Source: Burkholderia sp. lig30 (GTDB lineage: Bacteria > Pseudomonadota > Gammaproteobacteria > Burkholderiales > Burkholderiaceae). Taken from it: a stretch of 64,000 bases of DNA. The notes under the pieces are model-generated. The model was not told where the DNA came from. It was given only the letters and a program-made list of their open reading frames with translations, and searched no databases. Location of the stretch: the NCBI RefSeq assembly GCF_000687455.2, contig NZ_JGVW01000109.1:1-64000 (forward strand). The letters are read 5' to 3'. Below, one piece after another: positions 1 to 10,703 of this stretch (position 1 is its first letter; each line of letters begins with the position of its first letter). The translations under genes and the position numbers were made by a program.

Positions 1-24
1 GCAATCCGGGCGTTCCGGATGCGC

Positions 25-68
25 ACAAAAACAAAACGGTGCGACGGCCGCCTGGCCGTTCGCACCGT
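25..68 (-). terminator. Rho-independent terminator of the H-NS-family gene
   Basis: A long hairpin (positions 36-49 pairing with 54-68, one bulged base, 4-base loop) is followed on the minus strand by a T-rich run (complement of the A-rich bases 26-35). It lies just downstream of the leftward gene ending at 103, as expected for an intrinsic terminator. Confidence 0.75.
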
Positions 69-102
69 CAGTCAGCGCATCGGAGGTGAGACTTTACGGG
101 AA

Positions 103-396
103 TCAGTCCTTGATCAGGAAACGCGCGCGATTCTTGCCGAGCCACGCCGGCGCGCGGCCTCGGCCGCTCCACGTCTCGCCGGTCTTCGGGTTCAGATACT
201 TCGGCGGCAACGGACGCTTGGGCGTGGCAGCCACCGCGGCCGCAGGACGAAAACCGAGCTCTTCCGGCGTAATGTCGAATTCCTCGATTTTCGCCCTGAT
301 CTCGGCAATCGCATCGGTTACCGCCTTTTCGCGTTCCTTATCGATCTTCTGCTGCAGTTTTTCGAGTTGCGCTGTGAGTTGCCTGTAGGTCGCCAT
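103..396 (-). CDS. H-NS family nucleoid-associated protein
   Basis: 97-residue protein of the H-NS histone family, which binds AT-rich DNA and silences transcription. The N-terminal half (about residues 1-45) is a charged, heptad-like helix suited to oligomerisation. The C-terminal segment carries the family DNA-binding signature around PKTGETWSGRGRAPAWL (about residues 70-86). The length is typical of short Burkholderia H-NS paralogues. A strong terminator follows it. The particular paralogue and its targets cannot be told from sequence. It is one candidate silencer for AT-richer DNA such as the cluster at 42-57 kb, but that is only inference. Confidence 0.9.
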   Translation of the reverse strand: MATYRQLTAQLEKLQQKIDKEREKAVTDAIAEIRAKIEEFDITPEELGFRPAAAVAATPKRPLPPKYLNPKTGETWSGRGRAPAWLGKNRARFLIKD

Positions 397-500
397 ATCG
401 ATGGGACTCCCTGTGATTTATTTATAAAAGATAGTTGACTCGGCGCGAATGGAAAAGTGCCATTTACGATTCAGCGCCATCGCCTTTTACGATGACGGCA

Positions 501-788
501 TCAATTTCCACGCTTGCTCGTGCATGCGAAAAGCAGGCTACGCACGCCGCTGTCGACCGTTCGCCGAATCTCGTCGAAATCGCCATTGCAGGTGGCGCGC
601 GCGACGTCCATGCAATTGTCCCAGGAATCGCCGCTCGTACACTGCACAAGCGTGGTCGGACGCCCGTCCGAAGTGAACAGCGGCGCACTTCCGCCGCATC
701 CGCCGAGTCCCGCCATTAAAGCAATCAACCCCGCCCTTCGCAACAACGCGCCGTGCTGCCGACAGACCGACGCAAGGATGTGTTTCAT
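501..788 (-). CDS. Small putative lipoprotein
   Basis: 95-residue protein with a basic N-terminus, a hydrophobic segment and a lipobox-like LGGC near residues 28-31, indicating export and lipid attachment. The mature part is short and contains four further cysteines (for example VQCTSG, DNCMD, ATCNG, FACTS), so disulphides are likely in the periplasm. I chose the ATG at 788 because it sits directly before the signal peptide; an in-frame ATG upstream adds an unlikely leader. No domain is recognised and function is unknown. Confidence 0.6.
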   Translation of the reverse strand: MKHILASVCRQHGALLRRAGLIALMAGLGGCGGSAPLFTSDGRPTTLVQCTSGDSWDNCMDVARATCNGDFDEIRRTVDSGVRSLLFACTSKRGN

Positions 789-976
789 TGTTCTTTCCGT
801 CAATCGTTTTTCAAAACGTCCGGAGTATGCCATGCATGCGCGCGCACACGTCAATCATCCCGGCCCGGCGTCCACCGCGGATGCGCGTGCGGCCGGCGCG
901 GATCGTCTGCAATACGCACGAATCCCTGCGCGACGTCAGGCAGCGCCGCCAGCGCGCACCGCACTGCCGCGCGGCA

Positions 977-2434
<1,458 letters not shown>

Positions 2435-2466
2435 GGTGTCGTCGTCTCCGCTTGTCGTGATGCGCC

Positions 2467-2582
2467 GTCTCCAAAGCGGGACGATTATCTCATTCCCGAG
2501 ACATCCGGCAATGCCCCGTCAATAAACGGTCAGGATGCCAATTCGAGTTTTCCGTCCGAACATTTCGTCTCCCGAACGAGAC
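2467..2582. promoter_or_regulatory. Upstream activator sites for the sigma-54 activator
   Basis: Two inverted repeats fit GTCTC-SS-GAAY-GAGAY: 2567-2582 (plus strand) and 2487-2502 (read on the minus strand). A third, weaker copy is GTCTC-CAAAGC-GGGAC at 2467-2482. Start-to-start spacing is 20 and 80 bp, close to whole helical turns. They lie 86 bp or more upstream of the -24/-12 element, the usual arrangement for enhancer-binding sites. Binding by the neighbouring activator is inferred. Confidence 0.65.
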
Positions 2583-2667
2583 GTTTTCTGTAGAATCGAC
2601 TGACAATTGACCGGCGCTGGCCCGCCGGCCACCGGCGGACACGCGTCCGGCGGCGCACTCCGGCCGA

Positions 2668-2683
2668 TGGCACGAAACCTGCA
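2668..2683 (+). promoter_or_regulatory. Sigma-54 (-24/-12) promoter of the GntP permease gene
   Basis: TGGCACG-N4-CTGCA matches the sigma-54 consensus, with the invariant GG (2669-2670) and GC (2681-2682) separated by exactly 10 bases. It is 73 bp upstream of the permease start and next to a sigma-54 activator gene, which strongly supports function. Confidence 0.8.
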
Positions 2684-2755
2684 CGAACGTGAGCCGGCCC
2701 GCGGCGCGGCATGCCGCACGCGGCCGAACGACAACCAAAGCAATAGGAGACTCTC

Positions 2756-4159
2756 TTGTCATTCGTGATCGTCCTCGCCGCGCTGGCGTTCCTGATGTTC
2801 GCCGCATACCGCGGCTACAGCGTGATCCTGTTCGCGCCCATCGCCGCGCTCGGCGCGGTGCTCATGACCGATCCGGCCGCGGTCGCGCCGGTGTTCTCCG
2901 GCATCTTCATGGAGAAGATGGTCGGCTTCGTCAAACTGTATTTCCCGGTGTTTATGCTCGGCGCCGTGTTCGGCAAGGTGATCGAACTGTCCGGCTTCTC
3001 CGAGGCGATCGTCCATGCGGCAATCCGCTACATCGGCCGATCGCGCGCCAATGCGGTGATCGTCGCGGTGTGCGCGCTGCTCACCTACGGCGGCGTGTCG
3101 CTGTTCGTCGTCGTGTTCGCCGTGTATCCGTTCGCGGCCGAGCTGTACCGCCAGAGCAACATTCCGAAGCGGCTGATGCCCGGCGCGATCGCGCTCGGCG
3201 CGTTCTCGTTCACGATGGATTCGCTGCCCGGCACGCCGCAGATCCAGAACATCATCCCGAGCACGTTCTTCAAGACGACCGCGTGGGCCGCGCCCGCGCT
3301 CGGCACGATCGGCTCGGTGTTCATCGTGGCCGTCGGCCTGACGTACCTCGAATGGCGCCGCCGCGCCGCGATGGCCAGGGGCGAAGGCTACGGCACATCG
3401 CTCCTGAACGAGCCGGAGCGCGTCGAGACGGCGTCGCTGCCCCATCCGCTGCTCGCGATCTCGCCGCTGATCCTGGTCGGCGTCGCGAACTTCGCGCTCA
3501 CCAAGCTGATTCCGGTCTGGTACGGCGCCGCGTCGTATACGGTCGCGCCCGACGTGCTGCCCGGCGTGCATACGCCGGTGACGACGTCGATCAAGACCGT
3601 CGTCGCGATCTGGTCGGTCGAGGCCGCGCTGCTGCTCGGCATCCTGCTCGTCGTCGCCACGGCGTTCCGCCGCGTCAGCGATCGTTTTGCCGCCGGCTCC
3701 AAAGCGGCGGTCGGCGGCGCGCTGCTCGCCGCGATGAACACCGCGTCGGAGTATGGCTTCGGCGGCGTGATCGCCGCGCTGCCGGGCTTTCTCGTCGTCG
3801 GCGACGCGCTCAAGAGCATCCCGAACCCGCTCGTCAACGCGGCGGTGTCGGTCAGCTCGCTGGCGGGCATCACCGGCTCGGCGTCGGGCGGCATGAGCAT
3901 CGCGCTCGCCGCGATGTCGGACCTGTTCGTCAAGGGCGCGCAGGCGGCCAACATTCCGATGGACGTGCTGCACCGGGTCGTCGCGATGGCCAGCGGCGGC
4001 ATGGACACGCTGCCGCACAACGGCGCGGTGATCACGCTGCTCGCGGTCACGGGGCTCACGCACCGCGAATCGTATCGCGACATCTTCGCCGTGACCGCGA
4101 TCAAGACGCTGGCGGTGTTCTTCGTGATCGCCGTGTATTACGCGACCGGGCTCGTGTGA
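2756..4159 (+). CDS. GntP family permease
   Basis: 467-residue, highly hydrophobic inner-membrane protein of the gluconate permease (GntP) superfamily, with about 12 predicted membrane spans. Family-like features include the conserved SFTMDSLPGTPQIQN segment near residues 160-176 and glycine/serine-rich re-entrant regions near the C-terminus (SSLAGITGSASGG). Translation begins at a TTG preceded by AGGAGA. Control by the divergent sigma-54 activator is indicated by the promoter at 2668. GntP members of this length carry gluconate or small hydroxy or keto acids such as 3-hydroxybutyrate; the substrate here is not determined. Confidence 0.9.
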   Translation: MSFVIVLAALAFLMFAAYRGYSVILFAPIAALGAVLMTDPAAVAPVFSGIFMEKMVGFVKLYFPVFMLGAVFGKVIELSGFSEAIVHAAIRYIGRSRANAVIVAVCALLTYGGVSLFVVVFAVYPFAAELYRQSNIPKRLMPGAIALGAFSFTMDSLPGTPQIQNIIPSTFFKTTAWAAPALGTIGSVFIVAVGLTYLEWRRRAAMARGEGYGTSLLNEPERVETASLPHPLLAISPLILVGVANFALTKLIPVWYGAASYTVAPDVLPGVHTPVTTSIKTVVAIWSVEAALLLGILLVVATAFRRVSDRFAAGSKAAVGGALLAAMNTASEYGFGGVIAALPGFLVVGDALKSIPNPLVNAAVSVSSLAGITGSASGGMSIALAAMSDLFVKGAQAANIPMDVLHRVVAMASGGMDTLPHNGAVITLLAVTGLTHRESYRDIFAVTAIKTLAVFFVIAVYYATGLV

Positions 4160-4504
4160 CGCGCGCCGTTCGGCGCATGAGATGAGACAGCCGCCAAAGT
4201 CTGTCGTCGCCGTCAGGCTTTGGTGGGCAATGCCACTTGGACCGTCATCAGGCTTCGCTGGCCCAACGCCCGGCCAAGGCGGTTGCGGCCAATCATCGCA
4301 ACGCTGAAATTCCGTCGAAGATCCTTCACAATACCGGGCGGCGACGCGTTCGCGTCCTGTTCCAGCGAGGGCCACCCGCACCATCCACACGCACGTCACG
4401 GCGTCGTGATCGAATCGCCTTTCCCGCGCGCGCCGCCTGCCGGCGATCCGCACCGGCGACCGCCGTCCGCCCTACCCGAACCCGCAGCCCCAGACAGGCC
4501 GTCC
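4160..4504. other. Intergenic region, no gene seen
   Basis: 345 bp between the permease stop and the cyclase start. The cyclase frame is open upstream to 4220, but that extension is arginine- and proline-rich, precedes a clean membrane domain and is unlikely to be translated. No terminator, repeat or RNA was recognised. Confidence 0.4.
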
Positions 4505-5650
4505 ATGCTGACACCGGCGATCACGATCCTGATTCCCTCGCTGACGAGCCTGATCATCACGGTGCTGCTGGCATCGCTGCGCGGCTCGAACGTGCCCGGA
4601 ATCGCCGACTGGATCTGGTCGAACGTGCTGCTGGCCGTCGCGCTGCCGCTGCTGCTGTTCCGCCACCTGCTGCCGGACGCGATCGCGATCCTGTTGCCCA
4701 ACATCCTGCTGATGGCCGCGACCGCGCTGTACTACGCCGGCTGCAGCCGTTTCGTCGGCAAGCGGCCGAACTGGCCGATCGTCGCGCCGCTCGCAGCCGG
4801 CGTCTGCGCAGGGTTCGTGTATTACATCTTCGTCGTCGACCACATCCCGGCCCGGGTGTTGCTGATCTCGTGCTATTCGGGCGTGCTGCTCGCGCTGGCG
4901 GCCGAACGGCTGCTGACGCGGCCCGCCCGGCCGCAATCCGCGCGGTTGCACGATCTGTCCGCCGCGATCGCCATCGGCTCTTTGCTGGTCCATGTCGCGC
5001 GCGCCGTCTATTTCCTGCCGCTCGACGCTCGCACAGGCGAGCTGCTGTTCATGTCGAAGGGCAACGTCGTGCTGATGATCGTCGCGGCGGCCACGCTGCC
5101 GATGCTGTCGATGGCGTCGATCATGCTCGTGCATGATGCGCTGCTCGCCGAGGCTCGCCATGCGGCGGACCGCGACTTCCTGACGGGCACGATGTCCCGC
5201 CGCGCGTTCGAACATCGTGTCGAACGTCATTTCCCGTCCCAGCCGGCCCACGCCGCCGGCCTGGCGGCGCTGATCCTGATCGACATCGACCACTTCAAGT
5301 CGATCAACGATACGTACGGGCACGCCGGCGGCGACACGGTCCTGCGGGAATTCGGCGCGGTGGTCCAGGCGAACCTGCGCGGCGACGCGACGGTCGGCCG
5401 GATCGGCGGCGAGGAGTTCGCGGTGTTCGTGCCCGAGCTATCGCTCAAGGAAGCGCTGCGGATCGCGGAACGGCTGCGGCACGCCGTCGAACAGACGCCG
5501 GTCATCACCGCGCAAGGGACGTGCCGCTATACGATCAGCTGCGGCGTCGCCGTCCTTGCCGCCAGCCAGGGCTACGAACAGCTGTACGCGCAGGCAGACG
5601 CGAACCTCTATACGGCGAAGCATTCGGGCCGCAACCGCGTGGCCGCGTGA
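4505..5650 (+). CDS. Membrane-anchored diguanylate cyclase (GGDEF)
   Basis: 381-residue protein predicted to make cyclic-di-GMP. Residues 1-215 form about six membrane helices. The GGDEF domain follows from about 225, with the DIDHFKSINDTYGHAGGD substrate region and the active-site signature as GGEEF, which is compatible with catalysis. I see no RxxD product-inhibition site immediately before the signature. The start at 4505 is chosen because it opens the first membrane helix. The 3' end overlaps, tail to tail, the degenerate chemoreceptor remnant on the other strand. Both c-di-GMP signalling and chemotaxis functions are therefore adjacent here. Confidence 0.93.
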   Translation: MLTPAITILIPSLTSLIITVLLASLRGSNVPGIADWIWSNVLLAVALPLLLFRHLLPDAIAILLPNILLMAATALYYAGCSRFVGKRPNWPIVAPLAAGVCAGFVYYIFVVDHIPARVLLISCYSGVLLALAAERLLTRPARPQSARLHDLSAAIAIGSLLVHVARAVYFLPLDARTGELLFMSKGNVVLMIVAAATLPMLSMASIMLVHDALLAEARHAADRDFLTGTMSRRAFEHRVERHFPSQPAHAAGLAALILIDIDHFKSINDTYGHAGGDTVLREFGAVVQANLRGDATVGRIGGEEFAVFVPELSLKEALRIAERLRHAVEQTPVITAQGTCRYTISCGVAVLAASQGYEQLYAQADANLYTAKHSGRNRVAA

Positions 5651-6048
5651 GCGCGCCTGCCCGCGTGAGGCGCGGCCTCCTCCACCCATGCCGCGTTTTG
5701 CTGCGTGACTTCGTCCATCTGCCCGACCTTCGTGAAGGACTCGACGTATTGCGCGCGCGCCTGCTTGAGCTGGCTCAGGAGCGTCTTGCCTTGCTGCGCG
5801 CGAATGAGCTTTTCGAGGGTCTGCACGTTGCCGTTGACCCGATCCTTGTTCTCCGCGATTTTGCGGAAGACCTGGTCTTTGCGGTCCTGCTCGCTGGTGA
5901 CGATCAATTCCAGGGTCCGGCGTGCGTTGGATCGCATCGTGCTGTCGATTGCGTTCGCTGCCTGAGCGTTGACCCAGTCGGATTCGATCAGCTCGTCGTT
6001 CAGGTTTCCGATGTTGATGAAGCGCGATGAGCCGCCATCGCACTCCAC
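5608..6048 (-). pseudogene. Chemoreceptor (MCP) remnant with internal deletion
   Basis: The reading frame encodes a four-helix-bundle ligand-binding fragment typical of methyl-accepting chemotaxis proteins (about residues 17-110). It then jumps, at VGQMDEVTQQNAA, straight into the short motif that lies at the end of the signalling domain in the intact receptor next door (residues QVGQAVVQMDEVTQQNAAL). The first membrane helix, the HAMP domain and nearly the whole signalling hairpin are missing. The 3' end runs over the end of the cyclase gene. It is best read as a deletion derivative of a former tandem receptor gene and not as a functional protein. Confidence 0.8.
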
Positions 6049-6087
6049 CGTACATATTGGGAAATCATCCAGTCCGAATCCTCCCGT

Positions 6088-7842
6088 TCAGAAGGTCTCC
6101 CAACTGGAATTCGCCAGGTCGGCTTCGGCGGAAGATCCCGATCGCGGCAGGCTGGCACCCGTGGGCGCCACCGCACGCGGCGCTTTGACAAAGGCGCTCG
6201 CCGCGCGTGTGCGGGACAAGGCTGCCGGTGCCCTGTCCGCACGCAGCGTACGCGCCAACGTTGGCGTCGACGACACGACTGACACTGACGCGTCATGCGC
6301 AAAAGTAAACGAGGAAACAGCCTCCTTCATCCGGCCGGCCTGCACGTCGAGCGCTTGCGCGGCGGCGGCGGCCTCCTCGACCAGCGCCGCGTTCTGCTGG
6401 GTGACCTCGTCCATCTGGACGACCGCCTGGCCGACCTGCTCGATGCCCCGGCTCTGCTCGTCGGATGCGGCGGTAATTTCGCCGGCCAGATCGAACACCT
6501 GCCGGATCGCCTGCTGAACCTTCGCCACCGTATCGCCCACCTCGGTCGCCTGGCGGGAGCCCGACTCGACTTGCTCAAGCGACGCCTCGATCAGCACCTT
6601 GATTTCCTTTGCGGCCGCGGCCGAACGCTGCGCCAGGCTTCGCACCTCCGACGCGACCACCGCGAAGCCACGCCCCTCCTCTCCGGCGCGGGCCGCCTCC
6701 ACGGCGGCATTGAGCGCAAGGATGTTGGTCTGAAACGCGATGCCTTCGATCAGGCCGATGATCTCCGAAATCCTGCCCGCGCCCCGGCTGATCTCGGTCA
6801 TGGTCGTCACCATTTCCTGAACGGACCGGTTGCTCGCGTCTGCCAGTCCGGTCGCATTCACGACCACCGCATTCGCCTGGCGGGCGTTATCGGCGTTTTG
6901 CTTCACCGTCACCGTCAGTTCGGTCATGCTGGCCGCGGTTTCCTCGAGCGAGGCCGCTTGCTGCTCGGTACGCGCGGACAAGTCGAGATTTCCGGCCGAG
7001 ATCTGCCGCGACGCCGTGCTGACGCTGTCGGCGGCGACATGGACCTGCGCCAGCACCTGGCCGATACGGTCCATCAGGTTGTTGAACGCGACCGCGGTCT
7101 GGCCGATCTCGTCCAGGTGCTCGACCGGCACGCGCCGGGTGAGATCGAGAGAGGCATTGACGTCCTGCAGCGTTTTCTGGATGCCCCCGATACCGCGGCC
7201 GAGCGAACTAATCTGCACCAGCACGTATGCCCAGGTCACGAGTGCGCCGACCACGAGCATCGAAATCATCATGGTCATCATGCGCTGATAGGCCGCCGCA
7301 TCACGCTCGCGCGCCGCTTTCGATTCGCTGTTCAACAACGCGCTGAGCTTCATCACGTTCTGAAAAAGACTCACGCCGTACGGACGGACTTCGTTCGTCT
7401 CCACCGTCATTGCTTCCGGCACGTTCCCGGCCTGGAACAACTGCACGGCTTTCGATAGCGCCACACTGAATTTTTCGTGATTCCGCACGATCTCGTCCGC
7501 CAGCGGCTTGATGGCATCCGCCTTGTCGCTGCGCTCGAACAGCGCGAACTGCTCGTCGCTCGATTTCTGAAGATGCCGAATGAAATCAAATCGCTGCCGG
7601 CGCTCCGCCTGATCCGACAGGGCCATCGCCTCCATCACCTGGATGACCTCGACCAAGGTCGCGATGTAGGAACTCTCGATATATTGCGCGGGCAGCGTGA
7701 GTTGCTCATAGGTCTGCCGCGCTCGAATGTCGGCATTTCGGATTCCGTTCATTCCGATACCGGCAACGACGAAACACAACGTTCCAAGCATGGCGAAAGC
7801 AAGGACAACACGTGTCTTCAAGCTGCGATCAAGGCGATTCAT
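6088..7842 (-). CDS. Methyl-accepting chemotaxis protein
   Basis: 584-residue transmembrane chemoreceptor. There is an N-terminal signal-anchor helix (about 10-30), a periplasmic helical sensor domain to about 190, a second membrane helix (about 191-212) and a HAMP region. The cytoplasmic signalling domain has the highly conserved hairpin tip around EGIAFQTNILALNAAVEAARAGE (split across about residues 363-385). The extreme C-terminus ends SWETF, close to the NWETF pentapeptide that tethers CheR/CheB in Tar-like receptors. The ligand is unknown. A remnant of a second receptor lies immediately downstream. Confidence 0.95.
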   Translation of the reverse strand: MNRLDRSLKTRVVLAFAMLGTLCFVVAGIGMNGIRNADIRARQTYEQLTLPAQYIESSYIATLVEVIQVMEAMALSDQAERRQRFDFIRHLQKSSDEQFALFERSDKADAIKPLADEIVRNHEKFSVALSKAVQLFQAGNVPEAMTVETNEVRPYGVSLFQNVMKLSALLNSESKAARERDAAAYQRMMTMMISMLVVGALVTWAYVLVQISSLGRGIGGIQKTLQDVNASLDLTRRVPVEHLDEIGQTAVAFNNLMDRIGQVLAQVHVAADSVSTASRQISAGNLDLSARTEQQAASLEETAASMTELTVTVKQNADNARQANAVVVNATGLADASNRSVQEMVTTMTEISRGAGRISEIIGLIEGIAFQTNILALNAAVEAARAGEEGRGFAVVASEVRSLAQRSAAAAKEIKVLIEASLEQVESGSRQATEVGDTVAKVQQAIRQVFDLAGEITAASDEQSRGIEQVGQAVVQMDEVTQQNAALVEEAAAAAQALDVQAGRMKEAVSSFTFAHDASVSVVSSTPTLARTLRADRAPAALSRTRAASAFVKAPRAVAPTGASLPRSGSSAEADLANSSWETF

Positions 7843-8427
7843 TCGCTGGGGTTCCTCTTGCTTTTTCTATTCAGGTCGTGCCGGCATGCATGTCACCGGA
7901 CTGGCGCCGCTAACGTGGCAATCCATCGATCATTTGACGCACGATCTTGTCCTGCCTCGGGTTGCGCATGGACATCACGCAAGCCGCATGCCAATCCAGA
8001 TCGGCATGCGCACCACCGGCGTATCGCACCGGAATGGCCAGTGTCCGCAGGGGAAGCCGTCTGCAGCGCGCGGCACACCGCTCGTGCGCAGGGTTCGCCG
8101 AAGCGGGAACCGATTGATGAAATGATCAAGATCGCGAATGGCGGGTGCTTTCAATTTGATGAAAACAGCATCCGTGATTACCCTGAATGGCACCCACGCC
8201 GGCGGAGACGGTTGCGCGTACACCTTCATGCACGATCGCACGGCCGCCCTGTCGAGCCTAAAGTTTCCGCACGCGTCTCCGATAACCCGAATGTCGGTGC
8301 TTGAACCACGATGGCGTATTGCGCGCACATCGTTACATTTTTTATAACACCAGCATCCCAAGGAGACCGGTAAAGCGCGGCTGACGGGGAACACCCCGAG
8401 TCGACCACGCTCAACCTCACACATCAC
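7843..8427. other. Intergenic region, no gene seen
   Basis: 585 bp between the chemoreceptor start and a small secreted protein gene. Open frames here are short, arginine-rich and lack codon bias or recognisable domains on either strand. The part before 8428 must hold the promoter for the secreted protein. I identify no RNA, repeat or terminator. Confidence 0.4.
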
Positions 8428-8790
8428 ATGATCAAGCGCTACGCAACGAACCTCGCCTTGTCGTCTGCATTGCTTGCCGTTTGCTGCACGGCATTCGCTG
8501 CCCCGGCCATCCCCGCGCAGTTCCGCGGAATCTGGACGGCGCCGTCCGAATGCCCGGTCTACAAGCAGTCCGGCGCGACGGACACCGGCGTCTCCGTGAC
8601 GCCGACCGGTGTTCAGCAGTATGAAACCTACTGTGAGCTCAAGAAAGTCGTGCGCACAGACGCCAGCACCTTTGCCGGACGCTTCACGTGCAACGTCGAA
8701 GGCGCAACGTCGACCGAAACGATCAAGCTGACGCTTGCCGGCGGTCAGCTTCGGTACAACGGCGCCGCCGCGCTGTCGCCGTGCCGATAA
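8428..8790 (+). CDS. Small secreted hypothetical protein
   Basis: 120-residue protein with a clear signal peptide: KR near the N-terminus, a hydrophobic stretch and likely cleavage after AFA (about residue 24). The mature domain has four cysteines (SECPVY, TYCELK, FTCNV, LSPCR) that could form two disulphides. No known domain is recognised. Its neighbour at 8917 is also exported and small, but the 126-bp gap does not establish an operon. Confidence 0.65.
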   Translation: MIKRYATNLALSSALLAVCCTAFAAPAIPAQFRGIWTAPSECPVYKQSGATDTGVSVTPTGVQQYETYCELKKVVRTDASTFAGRFTCNVEGATSTETIKLTLAGGQLRYNGAAALSPCR

Positions 8791-8916
8791 CGCAAACACA
8801 CGCGTGACGACAGACACACGCCGCGTGACGACATGCCCCGGGCCTGCATAAAGAGGGCGTGCGCGCTTCCTTTCGGGCCGTTCAATCGCCGTTCCACCAC
8901 AACTTACCGTTATTCC

Positions 8917-9405
8917 ATGAAGACACTTCTCAAGATCTCGATCGTTGCCGCCGCGCTGACCGCTTCCGCCTTCACGCAAGCCGCGGGATGGAAATTCGAC
9001 CGTGACCAGAACCAGCACCAGGACGATGCGCTGTTCGCGCACGGCTCGTCGGAAAAGGTCGCCGCGGTGGTCGGCAAGAGCTTCGCCGTCGACGTCGGCT
9101 GCTATTCGGTCACGCCGAGCCAGTCCGGCATGTTCATCCGGATCTCCGGCCCGAGGACGATGGACGATGCGGGCACGTCGGCCGCATTGCAGATCAACGG
9201 CAAGCGCTACCCGCTCAAGATGGCGTTCGTCAACAACGCCGAAGGCTGGATCTGGCAGGACGACGGCACCGACTGGCGCAGCGGCCTGTACCAGGCGCTC
9301 GAGAGCGGGAAATCGCTGAAGGTGACGATGCTCGGCACGACCGAGGCGATCCCGATGACCGGCGCCCAGGGCGCGATGGCGAGGCTCAAGCAGGCCTGCA
9401 ACTAA
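8917..9405 (+). CDS. Small secreted hypothetical protein
   Basis: 162-residue exported protein. The start at 8917 opens a typical signal peptide ending near TQAAG (about residues 20-24). The mature part contains two cysteines, one near VGCYSV and one at the C-terminus, which may pair. No family is recognised. Codon usage matches the surrounding chromosome. It is likely periplasmic. Confidence 0.65.
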   Translation: MKTLLKISIVAAALTASAFTQAAGWKFDRDQNQHQDDALFAHGSSEKVAAVVGKSFAVDVGCYSVTPSQSGMFIRISGPRTMDDAGTSAALQINGKRYPLKMAFVNNAEGWIWQDDGTDWRSGLYQALESGKSLKVTMLGTTEAIPMTGAQGAMARLKQACN

Positions 9406-9439
9406 CCCCGGCGCGACAGCCGGCGGGATCGGCGATGCC

Positions 9440-9745
9440 GGCGGCGTCCGGCATCGCCCGGCGCCGGTTCGCATAGCGATCCGCCTGCCGCGTCGCAAAA
9501 GCGCCGAGGGCCGACGCGATCGACAGCAGCCCCTTCGCGACGTACAGGACGATCAGCGCGCCTGCGAGATCGCCGACGCACATCGCCACGAATCGCCGCG
9601 CGAGGTGATCGGTATCGCCTTGCAGCGCGAACCAGACGTGATGATCTCCTGATTGAGCCACAGCGACACGACGAACGCGGCGGCCGTGCCCGCCACCGGC
9701 CAGAAATGCAAACGTAAGCCAGACGTTGACGTAAAATGAGCGCCG
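9440..9745 (-). pseudogene. Possible frameshifted small membrane protein
   Basis: Within the 423-bp gap 9406-9828 the minus strand holds two membrane-helix-like pieces in different frames. One contains FWPVAGTAAAFVVSLWLNQ (near 9650-9710), the other GALIVLYVAKGLLSIASALG (near 9490-9560). Joined by a one-base shift they would give a small two-helix membrane protein. The interpretation rests on hydrophobic pattern only. No homologue is recognised, and sequencing error is an alternative. Confidence 0.3.
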
Positions 9746-9828
9746 AGCCCGCTCAGCCATGCCTCGTGACCGGCGCAACAGGCTCTCGTACCGCCGCTAT
9801 TCCTGCATGAACGGAGAGTGCCGCAGCA

Positions 9829-10176
9829 ATGCCGCGTCCAGCCGAAATCTATCTGCGATTCCTGCAGCTCGCCGATGCACTGCGCGGCCTCCCGTCCCTT
9901 CCGTCGCTCGACCCGCTCGAAGAGCGCATCCTCGATTTCATCGCGCGCGCCACGCACGCCAACGAGCGCCTCTCGGTGCGCGACATGATGAACCATCCCG
10001 AGCTCGCGTCGCCCGCCACGCTGCATGCCCGCATCACGTCGATGCGCGACAAGGGCTGGATCATGCTGAGCGACACCGACGATGCACGGCGCAAGCAGAT
10101 CGAGCTCACGCCCGCCGCGCTGCGCCATTTCGACAAACTGTCCGAGTGCCTGCTCAAGGCAACGCGGCACAAATAA
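9829..10176 (+). CDS. Winged-helix (MarR-like) regulator
   Basis: 115-residue cytosolic protein. Residues 25-105 fit a winged helix-turn-helix: LEERILDFIARATHAN, a recognition-helix region ending SPATLHARITSMRDKGWI, and a wing with SDTDDARRKQIELTPAA, the last resembling the MarR D-x-R-x4-LT motif. It is shorter than most MarR proteins, lacking part of the dimerisation helices. No divergent partner gene is present, so its target is unknown. Confidence 0.7.
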   Translation: MPRPAEIYLRFLQLADALRGLPSLPSLDPLEERILDFIARATHANERLSVRDMMNHPELASPATLHARITSMRDKGWIMLSDTDDARRKQIELTPAALRHFDKLSECLLKATRHK

Positions 10177-10433
10177 GGGCATTCCCGCCATCGCCGGCTG
10201 CGCTGTCGCTCGCGTTTTCCCCGATACCCAACCGCTTCCGCCAACGCCGTCCGGAGGCTTTTTGGGTGCCACATCATCGGCATGAAACGTCAGACGCCGC
10301 GCCGGTACAGCCCTCATTTCGGGCCGTACGAAAATGCTCCGTCGCTGCCGCCGGTTCGCGTTAAACTCTGTGACGCTGTTTGCAACAACGACATCTTCGC
10401 CATTACGGCACAAACGACACGAGGATTGGTTCG

Positions 10434-10703
10434 ATGCGCACTACCGGCTCATCCGGGGCTATGACCCTGCTCACCGAACACGACCCGGCCGACGGCCGCG
10501 AACTGCGCTCGTTGCGCCTGGAAGCCACTGCCGACGGCAAGAGCGTGCTGCTCGTCGAAATCGACGAACGCAAGCCCGGCGTGCATCGCGAGGTCCGCTA
10601 CGAAATCACGCCCGCCGAGCTGATCGCCGCGATCCGTTCGAACGGCACCGAGCTGCATGGGGAAAACCATGGCGCGGCATTGCTCGCGCGCAGTTCCACC
10701 TGA
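10434..10703 (+). CDS. Small hypothetical protein
   Basis: 89-residue acidic protein with no signal peptide or membrane helix. The sequence LRLEATADGKSVLLVEIDER suggests a small beta-sheet-rich fold, followed by a helix (ITPAELIAAIR). The start at 10434 is preferred over the upstream in-frame ATG at 10380 because the extension has no coding bias. Function is unknown. Confidence 0.55.
   Translation: MRTTGSSGAMTLLTEHDPADGRELRSLRLEATADGKSVLLVEIDERKPGVHREVRYEITPAELIAAIRSNGTELHGENHGAALLARSST

Noticed and set aside
7843-8427. Small genes in the gap upstream of the secreted proteins
   Set aside because: The frames are short, lack ribosome-binding sites and show no coding bias.
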